A DNA stretch of 8,401 bases from an uncultured Actinomycetes bacterium (GCA_945957335.1 CAMFLJ010000156.1:1-8401), one strand, 5' to 3'. Counted from the first letter of the stretch, positions 1 to 8,338 are shown. Numbers and translations: made by a program. Notes: generated from the sequence alone by a model not told the origin.

Positions 1-1
1 G

Positions 2-859
2 GTCGCGCCCGGTCCGGCTGCGCGGCCACAGGTGCTCCCGGCGCACCACGTTGATCTCGGCGGCGAGCACCGTGAGCTGTGCCTGCAGGTAGAGCCACGA
101 GAGCAGCCCGATCACCACGGCGAACACCCCCGAGGCGCCGGCCGCGCCCTCGACCCAGTGGCGCACGAACGCCGCCCCGACCAGCTGCAGGAGGGCCCAG
201 GCCAGCGCGGCGACGGCGGCACCGGGCAGCTGGTCGCGCCATGCCACCGGCGCGTCGGTGAGCACGTGGAACGTGACCAGGAAGAGGGCGAGCGCGAGCA
301 GGAACGCCACCACCACAGAGCCCAGCGAGCCGACGACGGGCACCCCCGCCAGCGAGCGCACGACGGGGGCCGACACGGTGAGGAGCACCACGCCGGTGCC
401 GATGAGGGCGAGCACGGCGAGGGCCCGGAGCCGCCCCACGAAGGCGTTGGGGCGGCGCCGCAGGGGCACGTTCCAGACGCCGTCGAGGGCCGTCTGCATG
501 GCGAGCACCGCGCCCATGCCGGCCCACAGCGCACCCACGATGCCGATGGCGAGGGCCACACCGCTGCCCGGGAGGCCGTCGGCGTTCTCGCGGAGCTGGT
601 CGCCGATCACGGGCAGCTGCACGAGCGCCGAGTCGAGCACCCGGGCCTGGAGCTCGGGGTCGCCCGACAGCACCCGGGCCAGCACCGTCGTCAGGACGAG
701 CAGCAGCGGGAAGATCGAGAAGAACGAGTAGTAGGCGACCAGCGCGGCGAGGTTGCCGGCCTGGTCGTCGCCGAACTTCTTCACCACGGCGAACGGGAAC
801 GCGGCCCACGACCGACCGCGCTGCCACGCGTCGGACCGGGCCATCCAGCGCTCGAGCAT
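2..859 (-). CDS. YihY/virulence factor BrkB family membrane protein, 3' end missing at window edge
   Basis: Polytopic inner-membrane protein of the YihY/BrkB family; the molecular role of the family is not settled, despite the old 'ribonuclease BN' and 'virulence factor' labels. 286 residues are visible and the frame is still open at the window edge, so the C-terminal end is missing. Family hallmarks seen: an amphipathic start followed by LAALVAYYSFFSIFPLLLVL (residues 37-56), the GALWAGMGAVLAMQTALDGVWNV segment (109-131), and a last helix ending WLYLQAQLTVLAAEINVVRR (255-274). About five to six hydrophobic helices can be picked out (approx. 38-62, 100-122, 146-166, 180-200, 212-232, 243-268). 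The ATG start is supported by AGGAG six bases upstream and an in-frame TAG four codons upstream. It lies 41 bp after the treZ stop on the same strand, so it is probably the last visible gene of that operon, though its function need not be linked to trehalose. Confidence 0.9.
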   Translation of the reverse strand, partial: MLERWMARSDAWQRGRSWAAFPFAVVKKFGDDQAGNLAALVAYYSFFSIFPLLLVLTTVLARVLSGDPELQARVLDSALVQLPVIGDQLRENADGLPGSGVALAIGIVGALWAGMGAVLAMQTALDGVWNVPLRRRPNAFVGRLRALAVLALIGTGVVLLTVSAPVVRSLAGVPVVGSLGSVVVAFLLALALFLVTFHVLTDAPVAWRDQLPGAAVAALAWALLQLVGAAFVRHWVEGAAGASGVFAVVIGLLSWLYLQAQLTVLAAEINVVRREHLWPRSRTGRD

Positions 860-865
860 GGCCTG

Positions 866-870
866 CTCCT
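866..870 (-). promoter_or_regulatory. Ribosome binding site of the YihY/BrkB gene
   Basis: AGGAG on the minus strand, six bases before the ATG at 859. It decides the start, together with the in-frame TAG just upstream. Confidence 0.6.
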
Positions 871-900
871 ACCCACGGTGACGGGCCGGCAGGCGGTCGC

Positions 901-2655
901 TCAGGGGGTGGCGCGCACGACGGCCACCGAGTCGGGGGGCAGCGACACCGACCCGTCGGACAGCACGACGCCGGGGGCCGACGAGAGCAGCACCTCGGAG
1001 GCGGGCACGCCGTCGGGCAGCTCGACGGTGGCGGGCCGGTTGCCGAGGTTGAGGGCCAGGCCGACGGTGCCGCGTCTCGTGCTCAGCGTGCGGCGCTCCT
1101 CGTCGTGGTCGGTGCGGACCGCGTCGAGGTCGCCGTCGCGCAGGCAGGGCTCCGCGGCCCGCAGGGCGACGAGGTCGCGGTACCAGGCGAGCAGCGAGGC
1201 GTGGGGCTCGTGGGCGGCCTCGTCGAGGTCGAGCACCGCGGACCGGAAGGTGGCCGGGTCCTCGGGGTCGACGACCTCGTCGGGGCTCCAGCCGAACGTG
1301 GCGAACTCCTCGAGGCGGCCCCGGCGCACGGCGTCGGCCAGGTCGGGGTCGTGGCGGTGGTCGGCGAAGTAGGGGAACGGCGCGGAGGCGCCCCACTCCT
1401 CGCCCTGGAACACCATGGGCACGAACGGGGCGGTCATCACGACGGCGGCGGCGATGCGGAGGCGGGCCGGGCTGAGCAGGTGGCTGGCCCGCTCGCCTCG
1501 GGCCCGGTTGCCGATCTGGTCGTGGTTCTGCACGTAGCCGACGAAGCGATCGCCGGGCACGCCTTCGGGCTCGCGGCCGTGGTGGCGCTCCCGGAACTCG
1601 CTGTACTGGCCCCGGTAGACCCACGCATGGCGGAGGGCGTCGGCGAGCGGCTCGAGCCCGCCGTAGTCGACGTAGTAGCTGTCCTGCTCGCCGGTGAGGG
1701 CGACGTGCACGGCGTGGTGGAAGTCGTCGTTCCAGTGGGCGTCGATGCCGAGCCCGCCTTCCTCACGGGGCTGCACGAGGCGGGGGTCGTTGCGGTCGCT
1801 CTCGGCGACGAGCACGAGCCGTCGGCCGAGCTCGGTGGACAGGTCGGCGACCTCGGCCGACAGCTGCTCGAGGAGGTGCACGGCGCTGGTGTCGACGATG
1901 GCGTGCACGGCGTCGAGCCGGAGCCCGTCGAGGTGGTAGTCGCGGAGCCACATGAGGGCGTTGTCGACGATGAAGCGGCGCACCTCGGTGCTGCCGGCGT
2001 CGTCGACGTTCACGGCCTCGCCCCACGGGGTGGTGTAGCGGTCGGTGAAGTAGGGGCCGAAGGCCGACAGGAAGTTCCCGTCCGGGCCGAGGTGGTTGTA
2101 GACGCAGTCGAGGAGCACCCCGAGCCCTCGGGCGTGCGCGGCGTCGACCAGCGCCTTGAGCTCGTCGGGGCTGCCGTAGGCCGGGTGGGGCGACCACAGG
2201 TCGACGCCGTCGTAGCCCCAGCCCCATGTGCCACCGAAGGCGGCGACCGGCATCAGCTCGAGGTGCGTGGCCCCGAGGTCGACGACGTGGTCGAGCCGGC
2301 CGATGGCGCCGAGGAAGGTGCCGTCGGGGGAGAAGGTGCCGACGTGGGCCTCGTAGACGACCGCATCGGAGAGGCGTGGTGCCTCCCACCCGTGGTCGTG
2401 CCACTCGAACGCGCCGTGGTCGACGACGCACGAGGGGCCGTGCACGCCCTCGGGCTGCCACGCAGACCGGGGATCGGGGCGCCCGGGCCCTCCGTCGACC
2501 CGGAACAGGTAGCGGGTGCCGGGCCCGATGTCGTCGTCGTCGACCGCCCACCAGCCGCCGTCCTCGGGCACCATCGCCAGCAGCTGGCCGTGCTCGGTGA
2601 GCTCGGCCTCGACGCGCCCGGCCGTCGGCGCCCACACCCGCAGGCGGTTGGGCAC
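901..2655 (-). CDS. treZ: Malto-oligosyltrehalose trehalohydrolase (TreZ)
   Basis: Cytoplasmic GH13 enzyme (EC 3.2.1.141) that hydrolyses the alpha-1,4 bond next to the trehalose end of maltooligosyl-trehalose and releases free trehalose. The 584 residues are a normal family length. Order of domains: N-terminal immunoglobulin-like/CBM48 domain (about 1-90, with the TreZ-like DPRSAWQPEGVHGPS at 61-75), TIM barrel (about 95-460), C-terminal beta domain. Conserved GH13 regions are intact: DCVYNH (183-188), GLRLDAVHAI with nucleophile Asp248, VAES with acid/base Glu285, and QNHDQIGN with Asp379. FQGEEWGASAPFPYFADH (416-433) is characteristic of TreZ rather than of branching enzymes. The start is a GTG two bases after the stop of the acidic upstream gene. 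No good Shine-Dalgarno sequence lies at normal spacing, so translation is probably coupled to that gene. The substrate-making partner TreY is not in this window. Confidence 0.95.
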   Translation of the reverse strand: MPNRLRVWAPTAGRVEAELTEHGQLLAMVPEDGGWWAVDDDDIGPGTRYLFRVDGGPGRPDPRSAWQPEGVHGPSCVVDHGAFEWHDHGWEAPRLSDAVVYEAHVGTFSPDGTFLGAIGRLDHVVDLGATHLELMPVAAFGGTWGWGYDGVDLWSPHPAYGSPDELKALVDAAHARGLGVLLDCVYNHLGPDGNFLSAFGPYFTDRYTTPWGEAVNVDDAGSTEVRRFIVDNALMWLRDYHLDGLRLDAVHAIVDTSAVHLLEQLSAEVADLSTELGRRLVLVAESDRNDPRLVQPREEGGLGIDAHWNDDFHHAVHVALTGEQDSYYVDYGGLEPLADALRHAWVYRGQYSEFRERHHGREPEGVPGDRFVGYVQNHDQIGNRARGERASHLLSPARLRIAAAVVMTAPFVPMVFQGEEWGASAPFPYFADHRHDPDLADAVRRGRLEEFATFGWSPDEVVDPEDPATFRSAVLDLDEAAHEPHASLLAWYRDLVALRAAEPCLRDGDLDAVRTDHDEERRTLSTRRGTVGLALNLGNRPATVELPDGVPASEVLLSSAPGVVLSDGSVSLPPDSVAVVRATP

Positions 2656-2657
2656 CG

Positions 2658-3077
2658 TCAGGGTCGGTCGTCCTCGTAGTAGCCGTCGTGCTCGGGGCCG
2701 TCGGGGTCGAGCCCGTGCTCGAAGGCCTCCTCGGGCGAGTAGGAGTGCATGGCCGCCTCCTCGGCCGTGAGCTGCGCGGGCTCGTCGCCGAGCTCGCCGA
2801 CGCTCTCGGCCGTGAGGTCCTCGCCGTAGGGGTCGTCGACGTCGGTGAGCCCGCCGAGCGAGCGGTCGTCGCCGGGCGCCTCGACCTCGGGGTTCTCCCT
2901 CGCCGCCCGCTCGATGACGCCGTCGAGGGCGTCGGCCCCGCCGGCGCCGTAGGCCTCGGCGCCCCAGGGCTTCTCGGGGGGCAGCTCGGCCAGGTTCACC
3001 TCGTCGTCGTCGACGGCGTCGAACTGCTCGCTGCCCGAGGCCTGGTCGTCGCCGGGATCGGTGCTGGTGTCGGTCAT
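2658..3077 (-). CDS. Small acidic protein, DUF5709-like
   Basis: Encodes 139 residues, of which I count 42 Asp/Glu against 5 Lys/Arg, so it is strongly acidic. There is no signal peptide or membrane segment, and long stretches look disordered. The pattern LPPEKPWGAEAYG (32-44), then a short helix ending in ARENPEVEAPGDD (59-71), then LTAEEAAMH (103-111), resembles what I recall of the actinobacterial DUF5709 family ('PPE+PWG...', '...AEEAAMH'). This is recognition from memory, and the family function is unknown. ATG start with a full GGAGG seven bases upstream. It lies 100 bp downstream of glgX and its stop is two bases before the treZ start, so it is almost certainly co-transcribed with treZ. 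A role in glycogen/trehalose metabolism or osmotic stress is suggested only by position. Confidence 0.8.
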   Translation of the reverse strand: MTDTSTDPGDDQASGSEQFDAVDDDEVNLAELPPEKPWGAEAYGAGGADALDGVIERAARENPEVEAPGDDRSLGGLTDVDDPYGEDLTAESVGELGDEPAQLTAEEAAMHSYSPEEAFEHGLDPDGPEHDGYYEDDRP

Positions 3078-3084
3078 CGTGGAG

Positions 3085-3089
3085 CCTCC
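3085..3089 (-). promoter_or_regulatory. Ribosome binding site of the acidic DUF5709-like gene
   Basis: Perfect GGAGG on the minus strand, seven bases before the ATG at 3077. It is the strongest ribosome binding site in the left operon and probably also drives the coupled treZ. Confidence 0.65.
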
Positions 3090-3101
3090 GGGGTGGTCGG
3101 T

Positions 3102-3128
3102 GCTTCGGTCGCTTCGGTCACGTCGGTC
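3102..3128. repeat. Three tandem 9-bp units in the glgX / acidic-gene spacer
   Basis: On the plus strand, GCTTCGGTC occurs at 3102-3110 and again at 3111-3119. A 7/9 match, ACGTCGGTC, follows at 3120-3128. The units fall in the only sizeable gap of the minus-strand operon (3078-3177), upstream of the acidic gene's ribosome binding site. They could be a protein-binding site or slippage debris; no function can be read from them. Confidence 0.5.
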
Positions 3129-3177
3129 GCCGAGCTCGTGCGGCTCGGGGGTCGTCAGGGGAGGGTCGGGGCCCCGG

Positions 3178-5316
<2,139 letters not shown>

Positions 5317-5448
5317 GGGCGATCCCTTCCCTGCCGTGGCCGGGGAGAGACTCGGCGCGGGTGTGGCGCCCGTCGCCGCTCGGAGCCGTGAGGACCCGCC
5401 TGCAGCAACAAGGACTGACCTGCACCTCTCGTGGGGAGGTACCAGGCC
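5317..5448. promoter_or_regulatory. Divergent intergenic region between glgX and the haem-oxygenase-like gene
   Basis: 132 bp between two outward-facing starts, so promoters for the glgX operon (leftwards) and the redox-enzyme gene (rightwards) are expected here. I see no convincing -35/-10 pair on either strand. The purine run GGAAGGGATC (5321-5330, minus strand) serves as the glgX ribosome binding site and supports the 5316 start over longer versions. The promoter role is inferred from gene orientation only. Confidence 0.4.
5433..5439 (+). promoter_or_regulatory. Ribosome binding site deciding the GTG start at 5449
   Basis: GGGGAGG lies nine bases before the GTG at 5449. A longer in-frame version would begin with the GTG at 5431, which would place this site inside the coding region and leave that start without any Shine-Dalgarno sequence. 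Confidence 0.6.
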
Positions 5449-6495
5449 GTGACGCTGAGGAACCACGGCGGTGGCGTCGCCCTCCGCTCACCGACACCAC
5501 TCGAAGGACGGCTCCGCGGCGCGCTCCGCCAGGCCAGCTCCACCGGCGACGACGGCCCGCTCCGGGCCCTGGTCGGTGCCGAGCCCGCGGACGGCCGGGA
5601 TGGTCTCGCCACCCTGGCGGTGATCCACGGCCTGAGCATGTCGCCGGTCGACGAGCTGGCCCGCACCGAGGTGTGGCAGCACCACCCGTCGGTCGCCGAC
5701 CTGCGCTGGCGGTTGGAGGCCTCGCTCGTCGAGCGCCTCGACGCATTGGCCGACGAGGTCCTCCCCGACGTCCCCGCCGGCGAGGGAGCGGTGGCCGCCA
5801 TGAGGCGCCTGGCCCGGGTCGACGCGGTGCCCGAGGTCTACCGGTGGCTCGCCGAGCGGGCCACCCTCGACGAGCTGGTCGGGTTCCTCACCCTGGAGGG
5901 AGGCCCTGACGGCGGCTTCGACGACCTCGTGGCGCTCTGCCAGGTCGGCCTCTCGGGCCGGCCCAAGCTGGTGCTCGCCGCCAACTACTGGGACGAGATG
6001 GGCCGGGGCGACCTCGACGAGGTGCACACCGCACTGCACCGCCGACTCGGGGCCGCGCTGGGCCTCGACGGTCAGCCCGCACGGGACCAGCCCGAGCCGG
6101 CGCTGCTGCGCGGCGTGCTCGGCTCGTTCCTCGCCCTCTCACGTGCCCACCAGCCCGAGGCGGTCGGTGCCTTCGGGCTCGTCGAGCTGCAGGCCGGGCC
6201 CCGTTGCCGGTGGGTGCTGAAGGCCCTCGATCGCCTCGACGCACCCCACGACGCGGTTCCCTTCTACGCCGAGCACGCCGAGGCCGACCCCCGACACGGC
6301 AAGGACTGGCTCGACGAGGCGGTGGCCGAGCTGGCCTCCGACGCCCGTTGGGCCGAGGGCATCGTGCGGGGCGCTCGATGGCGCGCCGCGGTCGGCTCGG
6401 CGTTCTTCGCCCACGCCCTCGAGACGTTCACCGGTCCCGCCGAGCTGCGTCGCTCCGACGTCGACCTCGACCCCGGTCGGGCACGGGCCAGCTGA
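5449..6495 (+). CDS. Iron-containing redox enzyme family protein (haem-oxygenase-like di-metal fold)
   Basis: Encodes 348 residues from the GTG at 5449, soluble and mostly helical. The second half carries the metal-ligand pattern of the haem-oxygenase-like diiron oxidase/oxygenase superfamily: YWDEMGRGDLDEVHTALH with E183 and H193, LVELQAGPR with E246, and YAEHAEADPRHGKDW with H276, D280 and H283. A further Glu in FLTLEGG (E150) may correspond to an additional ligand helix. Relatives include enzymes that fragment or hydroxylate fatty acids or amino acids, but many members are uncharacterised, so the substrate cannot be named. The first 80-90 residues match nothing I recognise. The gene stands alone: divergent from glgX, and converging with the STAS gene 27 bp downstream. 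There is no biosynthetic gene next to it to hint at a substrate. Confidence 0.8.
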   Translation: MTLRNHGGGVALRSPTPLEGRLRGALRQASSTGDDGPLRALVGAEPADGRDGLATLAVIHGLSMSPVDELARTEVWQHHPSVADLRWRLEASLVERLDALADEVLPDVPAGEGAVAAMRRLARVDAVPEVYRWLAERATLDELVGFLTLEGGPDGGFDDLVALCQVGLSGRPKLVLAANYWDEMGRGDLDEVHTALHRRLGAALGLDGQPARDQPEPALLRGVLGSFLALSRAHQPEAVGAFGLVELQAGPRCRWVLKALDRLDAPHDAVPFYAEHAEADPRHGKDWLDEAVAELASDARWAEGIVRGARWRAAVGSAFFAHALETFTGPAELRRSDVDLDPGRARAS

Positions 6496-6522
6496 CGTGC
6501 GACCCGGTGGAGCCGACGACGG

Positions 6523-6855
6523 TCAGCGCAGGTCGAGCACCTCGTCGAGCCGGGTGATCTCGAACACCCGACGGCACGCAGGCGGAACCGAGTGGATCTC
6601 CAACGGGATGCCGTCGGCCTCACCGCGCTGGTGCGCGCTGACCAGCACGCTCAGGCCGACCGAGTCGATGAAGCTCAGGTCGGTGAGGTCGACGACCACG
6701 GCCTCGGGCCGCGCCGCGAAGGCGTCGGACAGGATGGTGCGCAGCTGCGAGCCGCTCTCGGCGTCGAGCTCTCCGGACGCGTGGACGACCAGGCGGTCGC
6801 CCGGCTCGGTGCGGAAGCTGGCAGCGGGGCCCTGGGTGGGCGGGTCGTCGGCCAT
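6523..6855 (-). CDS. STAS-domain anti-sigma factor antagonist (SpoIIAA/RsbV type)
   Basis: A 110-residue single STAS domain protein. Members bind an anti-sigma kinase such as RsbW/SpoIIAB when unphosphorylated, releasing the sigma factor, and are switched off by serine phosphorylation. Seen here: a beta strand RLVVHASGELDAESGSQLR (21-39), the core VVVDLTDLSFIDSVGLSVLV (53-72), and the terminal helix RRVFEITRLDEVL (95-107). The phosphoacceptor is predicted to be Ser65 in the DSVGL motif; the residue after it is Val where SpoIIAA has Ser, an ordinary variation. The ATG at 6855 has no Shine-Dalgarno sequence and lies only 23 bp from the divergent ATPase gene, so a leaderless transcript is likely. 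The neighbouring ATPase is the obvious candidate kinase partner. Confidence 0.92.
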   Translation of the reverse strand: MADDPPTQGPAASFRTEPGDRLVVHASGELDAESGSQLRTILSDAFAARPEAVVVDLTDLSFIDSVGLSVLVSAHQRGEADGIPLEIHSVPPACRRVFEITRLDEVLDLR

Positions 6856-6864
6856 CGGACGGGC

Positions 6865-6870
6865 AGGGTA
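6865..6870 (-). promoter_or_regulatory. Possible -10 element TACCCT shared by the divergent pair
   Basis: On the minus strand TACCCT fits the loose actinobacterial -10 pattern TANNNT and ends nine bases before the STAS ATG, about right for a leaderless message. On the plus strand the same bases contain GGGTA (6866-6870), eight bases before the ATPase ATG. GGGTA recalls the -10 of SigB/SigF-type stress sigma factors. No clear -35 is seen on either side, so this is a weak prediction. Confidence 0.3.
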
Positions 6871-6878
6871 GCGGCGCC

Positions 6879-7307
6879 ATGGAGGATCGGTCGACGTTCC
6901 CTCCGGAGCTCCGCAGTGCCTCGGAGGCCCGACACCACGCCGAGCAGGTGCTCCGCGAGTGGCAGCTCGACACGGTCGCCGATGCGGCGCGGCTGCTCAT
7001 CAGCGAGCTGGTGATCAACGCCGTGCTCCACGCCGGCACCGAGTCGGAGCTGGTCCTGCGGTGCACGCCGGGCCACCTCCGGGTGGAGGTCAGCGACGGC
7101 AGCAGCACGGCCCCCGTGCGCATGCCCTACTCGCCGTCGTCGCCGACGGGGCGGGGGCTGCTCATCCTCGAGGACCTCGCCGACAGCTGGGGGATCGAGA
7201 TCGGGGACGGGTCGAAGACGGTGTGGTTCGAGCTGGCGGTGCCCCCCGACGGGCGGCCCGGCGAGCAGGGCGCGTCCCACGACGACGAGGAGAGCAACCA
7301 TGGTTGA
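6879..7307 (+). CDS. RsbW-like anti-sigma regulatory factor (HATPase_c domain, predicted Ser/Thr kinase)
   Basis: A 142-residue GHKL ATPase of the anti-sigma / Ser-Thr kinase type common in actinobacteria. It is predicted to bind a sigma factor or other target and to phosphorylate a STAS antagonist. Seen: N box LLISELVINAVLHA (39-52) with E43 and N47, G1 box VSDGS (71-75) with D73, G2 box TGRGLLIL (90-97), and SWGIEIGDGSKTVWFEL (103-119), the usual closing strand. It lacks a histidine-kinase dimerisation helix or phospho-His, and any sensor domain, so it is not a two-component kinase. The ATG at 6879 has no good Shine-Dalgarno sequence. The C-terminal 20 residues are acidic and hydrophilic. 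It is head to head with the STAS gene (23 bp) and overlaps the next gene by 8 bp, so it is probably translated together with it. Confidence 0.93.
   Translation: MEDRSTFPPELRSASEARHHAEQVLREWQLDTVADAARLLISELVINAVLHAGTESELVLRCTPGHLRVEVSDGSSTAPVRMPYSPSSPTGRGLLILEDLADSWGIEIGDGSKTVWFELAVPPDGRPGEQGASHDDEESNHG
7287..7294 (+). promoter_or_regulatory. Ribosome binding site inside the ATPase gene for the next gene
   Basis: GAGGAGAG lies inside the 3' end of the ATPase gene, five bases before the overlapping ATG at 7300. It supports that start and an operon arrangement. Confidence 0.6.
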
Positions 7308-7815
7308 GCCGGCCGGTGCCGAAGGCCAGTCCCTCTGGATCTCGTTCCCGGGGCTCCGGGTCGAGGCCCTGCGCACCGCGCAGCGGTGGGACGACGCACT
7401 GTTGCGCGAGCTGCAGCTGATGGTCCGTGGCGACCCCTCGGGGGTGCGGGACGACCTCGATCAGTTGGAGTCCGACCTCGTCAGGGTGACCACCGCCGTC
7501 GCCCGGCTCCGCCCGGCGCTGGAGGACGCCATGCGCGCCGCCACCGGGGCCGGCCGGCCCCTCGACGACCTGGTGCTGGTGGTGACGCCCGAGCTGGTGG
7601 AGCAGGCCGAGGAGGCCGATGCCGCCTTCCTGCGCATCGACGCGCGGTGCGGCGGCGTGATGCTGCTCAGCCCGCCCCCGCCCGAGGCGAGCGGTTTCCG
7701 GCGGTGGTTCCTCCAGCAGTTCCGCGCCCAGGCGTCGGGCCAGGCGCCGGTGGGCTGGGACGAGTGGTGGGTGCAGCAGGCCGAGGCAGACGGGGTCGTA
7801 CGCTCTCGGGCGTGA
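7300..7815 (+). CDS. Uncharacterised protein with FRRWF C-terminal motif, partner gene of the anti-sigma ATPase
   Basis: Encodes 171 residues, soluble, with no signal peptide or membrane segment. The N-terminal part (about 12-42: LWISFPGLRVEALRTAQRWDDALLRELQLM) is a strand followed by a helix. A middle helix runs from about 47 to 80, then VLVVTPELVEQAEEADAAFLRIDARCGGVMLLSPPPP (88-124) and a Trp-rich end with FRRWFLQQF (130-138) and GWDEWWVQQ (149-157). I recall similar 'HNDELLREF...PPE...FRRWFLGEF...PW' segments in other actinobacteria, often fused to or beside anti-sigma ATPases; this is from memory, not a search. No catalytic motif is recognisable. The overlap with the ATPase (8 bp) and with the next gene (4 bp) argues for one functional unit, perhaps a regulator or adaptor of the switch. 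Confidence 0.75.
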   Translation: MVEPAGAEGQSLWISFPGLRVEALRTAQRWDDALLRELQLMVRGDPSGVRDDLDQLESDLVRVTTAVARLRPALEDAMRAATGAGRPLDDLVLVVTPELVEQAEEADAAFLRIDARCGGVMLLSPPPPEASGFRRWFLQQFRAQASGQAPVGWDEWWVQQAEADGVVRSRA

Positions 7816-8324
7816 GCGACCAGTCGCAGGGAAGCCCGACCCCCGATCCCGTCCCCGGCGGTGCCGACGAGCCGACGGTTGCGGTGCCCGCCGTCGACGG
7901 TGGCGCGGTCGGCGACCCCACGATGGCCATGCCGGCGGTCGGTGCAGCCGGTGCGGCCGGCGGGGGAGCGGCCGGCCCGGGCGACGGTGGCGTGGTGCCG
8001 CCGGGCCCTCCGCCGGGCCGATCGGGCTGGGGCACGGCCGGTCTGGTCGCCCTGGTGGCGGCGATCGTGATCGCCGCCGCGGTGCTCGTCTTCCTGGCGC
8101 TGCGCAGCGACGGCGACGACTCGTCGCCGCCCACCACGACGGTGCCGGCGTCCACGTCGACGTCGAGCTCGTCGTCGAGCACGTCGTCGTCGAGCACCAC
8201 CTCGTCGTCGACGACCACCACGGCCCCGACCACGACCACCAGCGCGCCCACCACCACGACCACCGCACCCACCACCACGACCACGGCCAAGCCGACCACG
8301 ACCACCACCCCCGCTGCGCCGTAG
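7812..8324 (+). CDS. Single-pass membrane protein with Ser/Thr-rich tail
   Basis: Encodes 170 residues from a GTG that overlaps the previous stop (GTGA). An N-terminal Ala/Gly/Pro-rich, probably disordered segment (1-72) is followed by one strong membrane helix, TAGLVALVAAIVIAAAVLVFLAL (75-97), and a tail of almost only Ser, Thr, Pro and Ala (105-170). The tail is probably extracytoplasmic and could be O-mannosylated or act as a wall-spanning spacer; this is inferred from composition. The N-terminal part carries two copies of PT-[VM]-A-[VM]-PAV (21-28 and 36-43). There is no catalytic or binding domain, no cleavable signal peptide at the N-terminus and no sorting motif. No own ribosome binding site is seen, so translation is likely coupled to the upstream gene. 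Start confidence is lower than that of the frame: the ATGs at residues 38 and 40 are alternatives. Confidence 0.75.
   Translation: MSDQSQGSPTPDPVPGGADEPTVAVPAVDGGAVGDPTMAMPAVGAAGAAGGGAAGPGDGGVVPPGPPPGRSGWGTAGLVALVAAIVIAAAVLVFLALRSDGDDSSPPTTTVPASTSTSSSSSSTSSSSTTSSSTTTTAPTTTTSAPTTTTTAPTTTTTAKPTTTTTPAAP
8223..8285 (+). repeat. 21-bp tandem repeat encoding APTTTT[ST]
   Basis: Three adjacent 21-bp units (8223-8243, 8244-8264, 8265-8285) encode APTTTTS, APTTTTT and APTTTTT, followed by an imperfect AKPTTTTT unit. The copies are nearly identical in DNA, so copy number may vary between strains and short-read assembly may collapse or expand it. Confidence 0.75.
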
Positions 8325-8338
8325 GCGGTCGGTCCGTG

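Noticed and set aside
3168..3177. Palindrome CGGGGCCCCG just after the glgX stop as a terminator
   Set aside because: It has no loop and no T-tract. Such short G+C palindromes occur by chance at this base composition, and the downstream genes look co-transcribed.
5317..5466. 50-residue N-terminal extension of GlgX
   Set aside because: The extension is open but low in complexity. The family start motif and a ribosome binding site coincide with the ATG at 5316, so the extension is probably untranslated.
6473..6507. Imperfect inverted repeat around the stop of the redox-enzyme gene, as a bidirectional terminator between convergent genes
   Set aside because: Only five contiguous base pairs (GCACG/CGTGC) form before a bulge, half of it is coding, and no T-tract follows on either strand.
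6879..7307. Two-component histidine kinase
   Set aside because: The ATPase domain stands alone, with no phospho-His dimerisation helix and no response regulator nearby. The N and G boxes are of the anti-sigma (RsbW) type.
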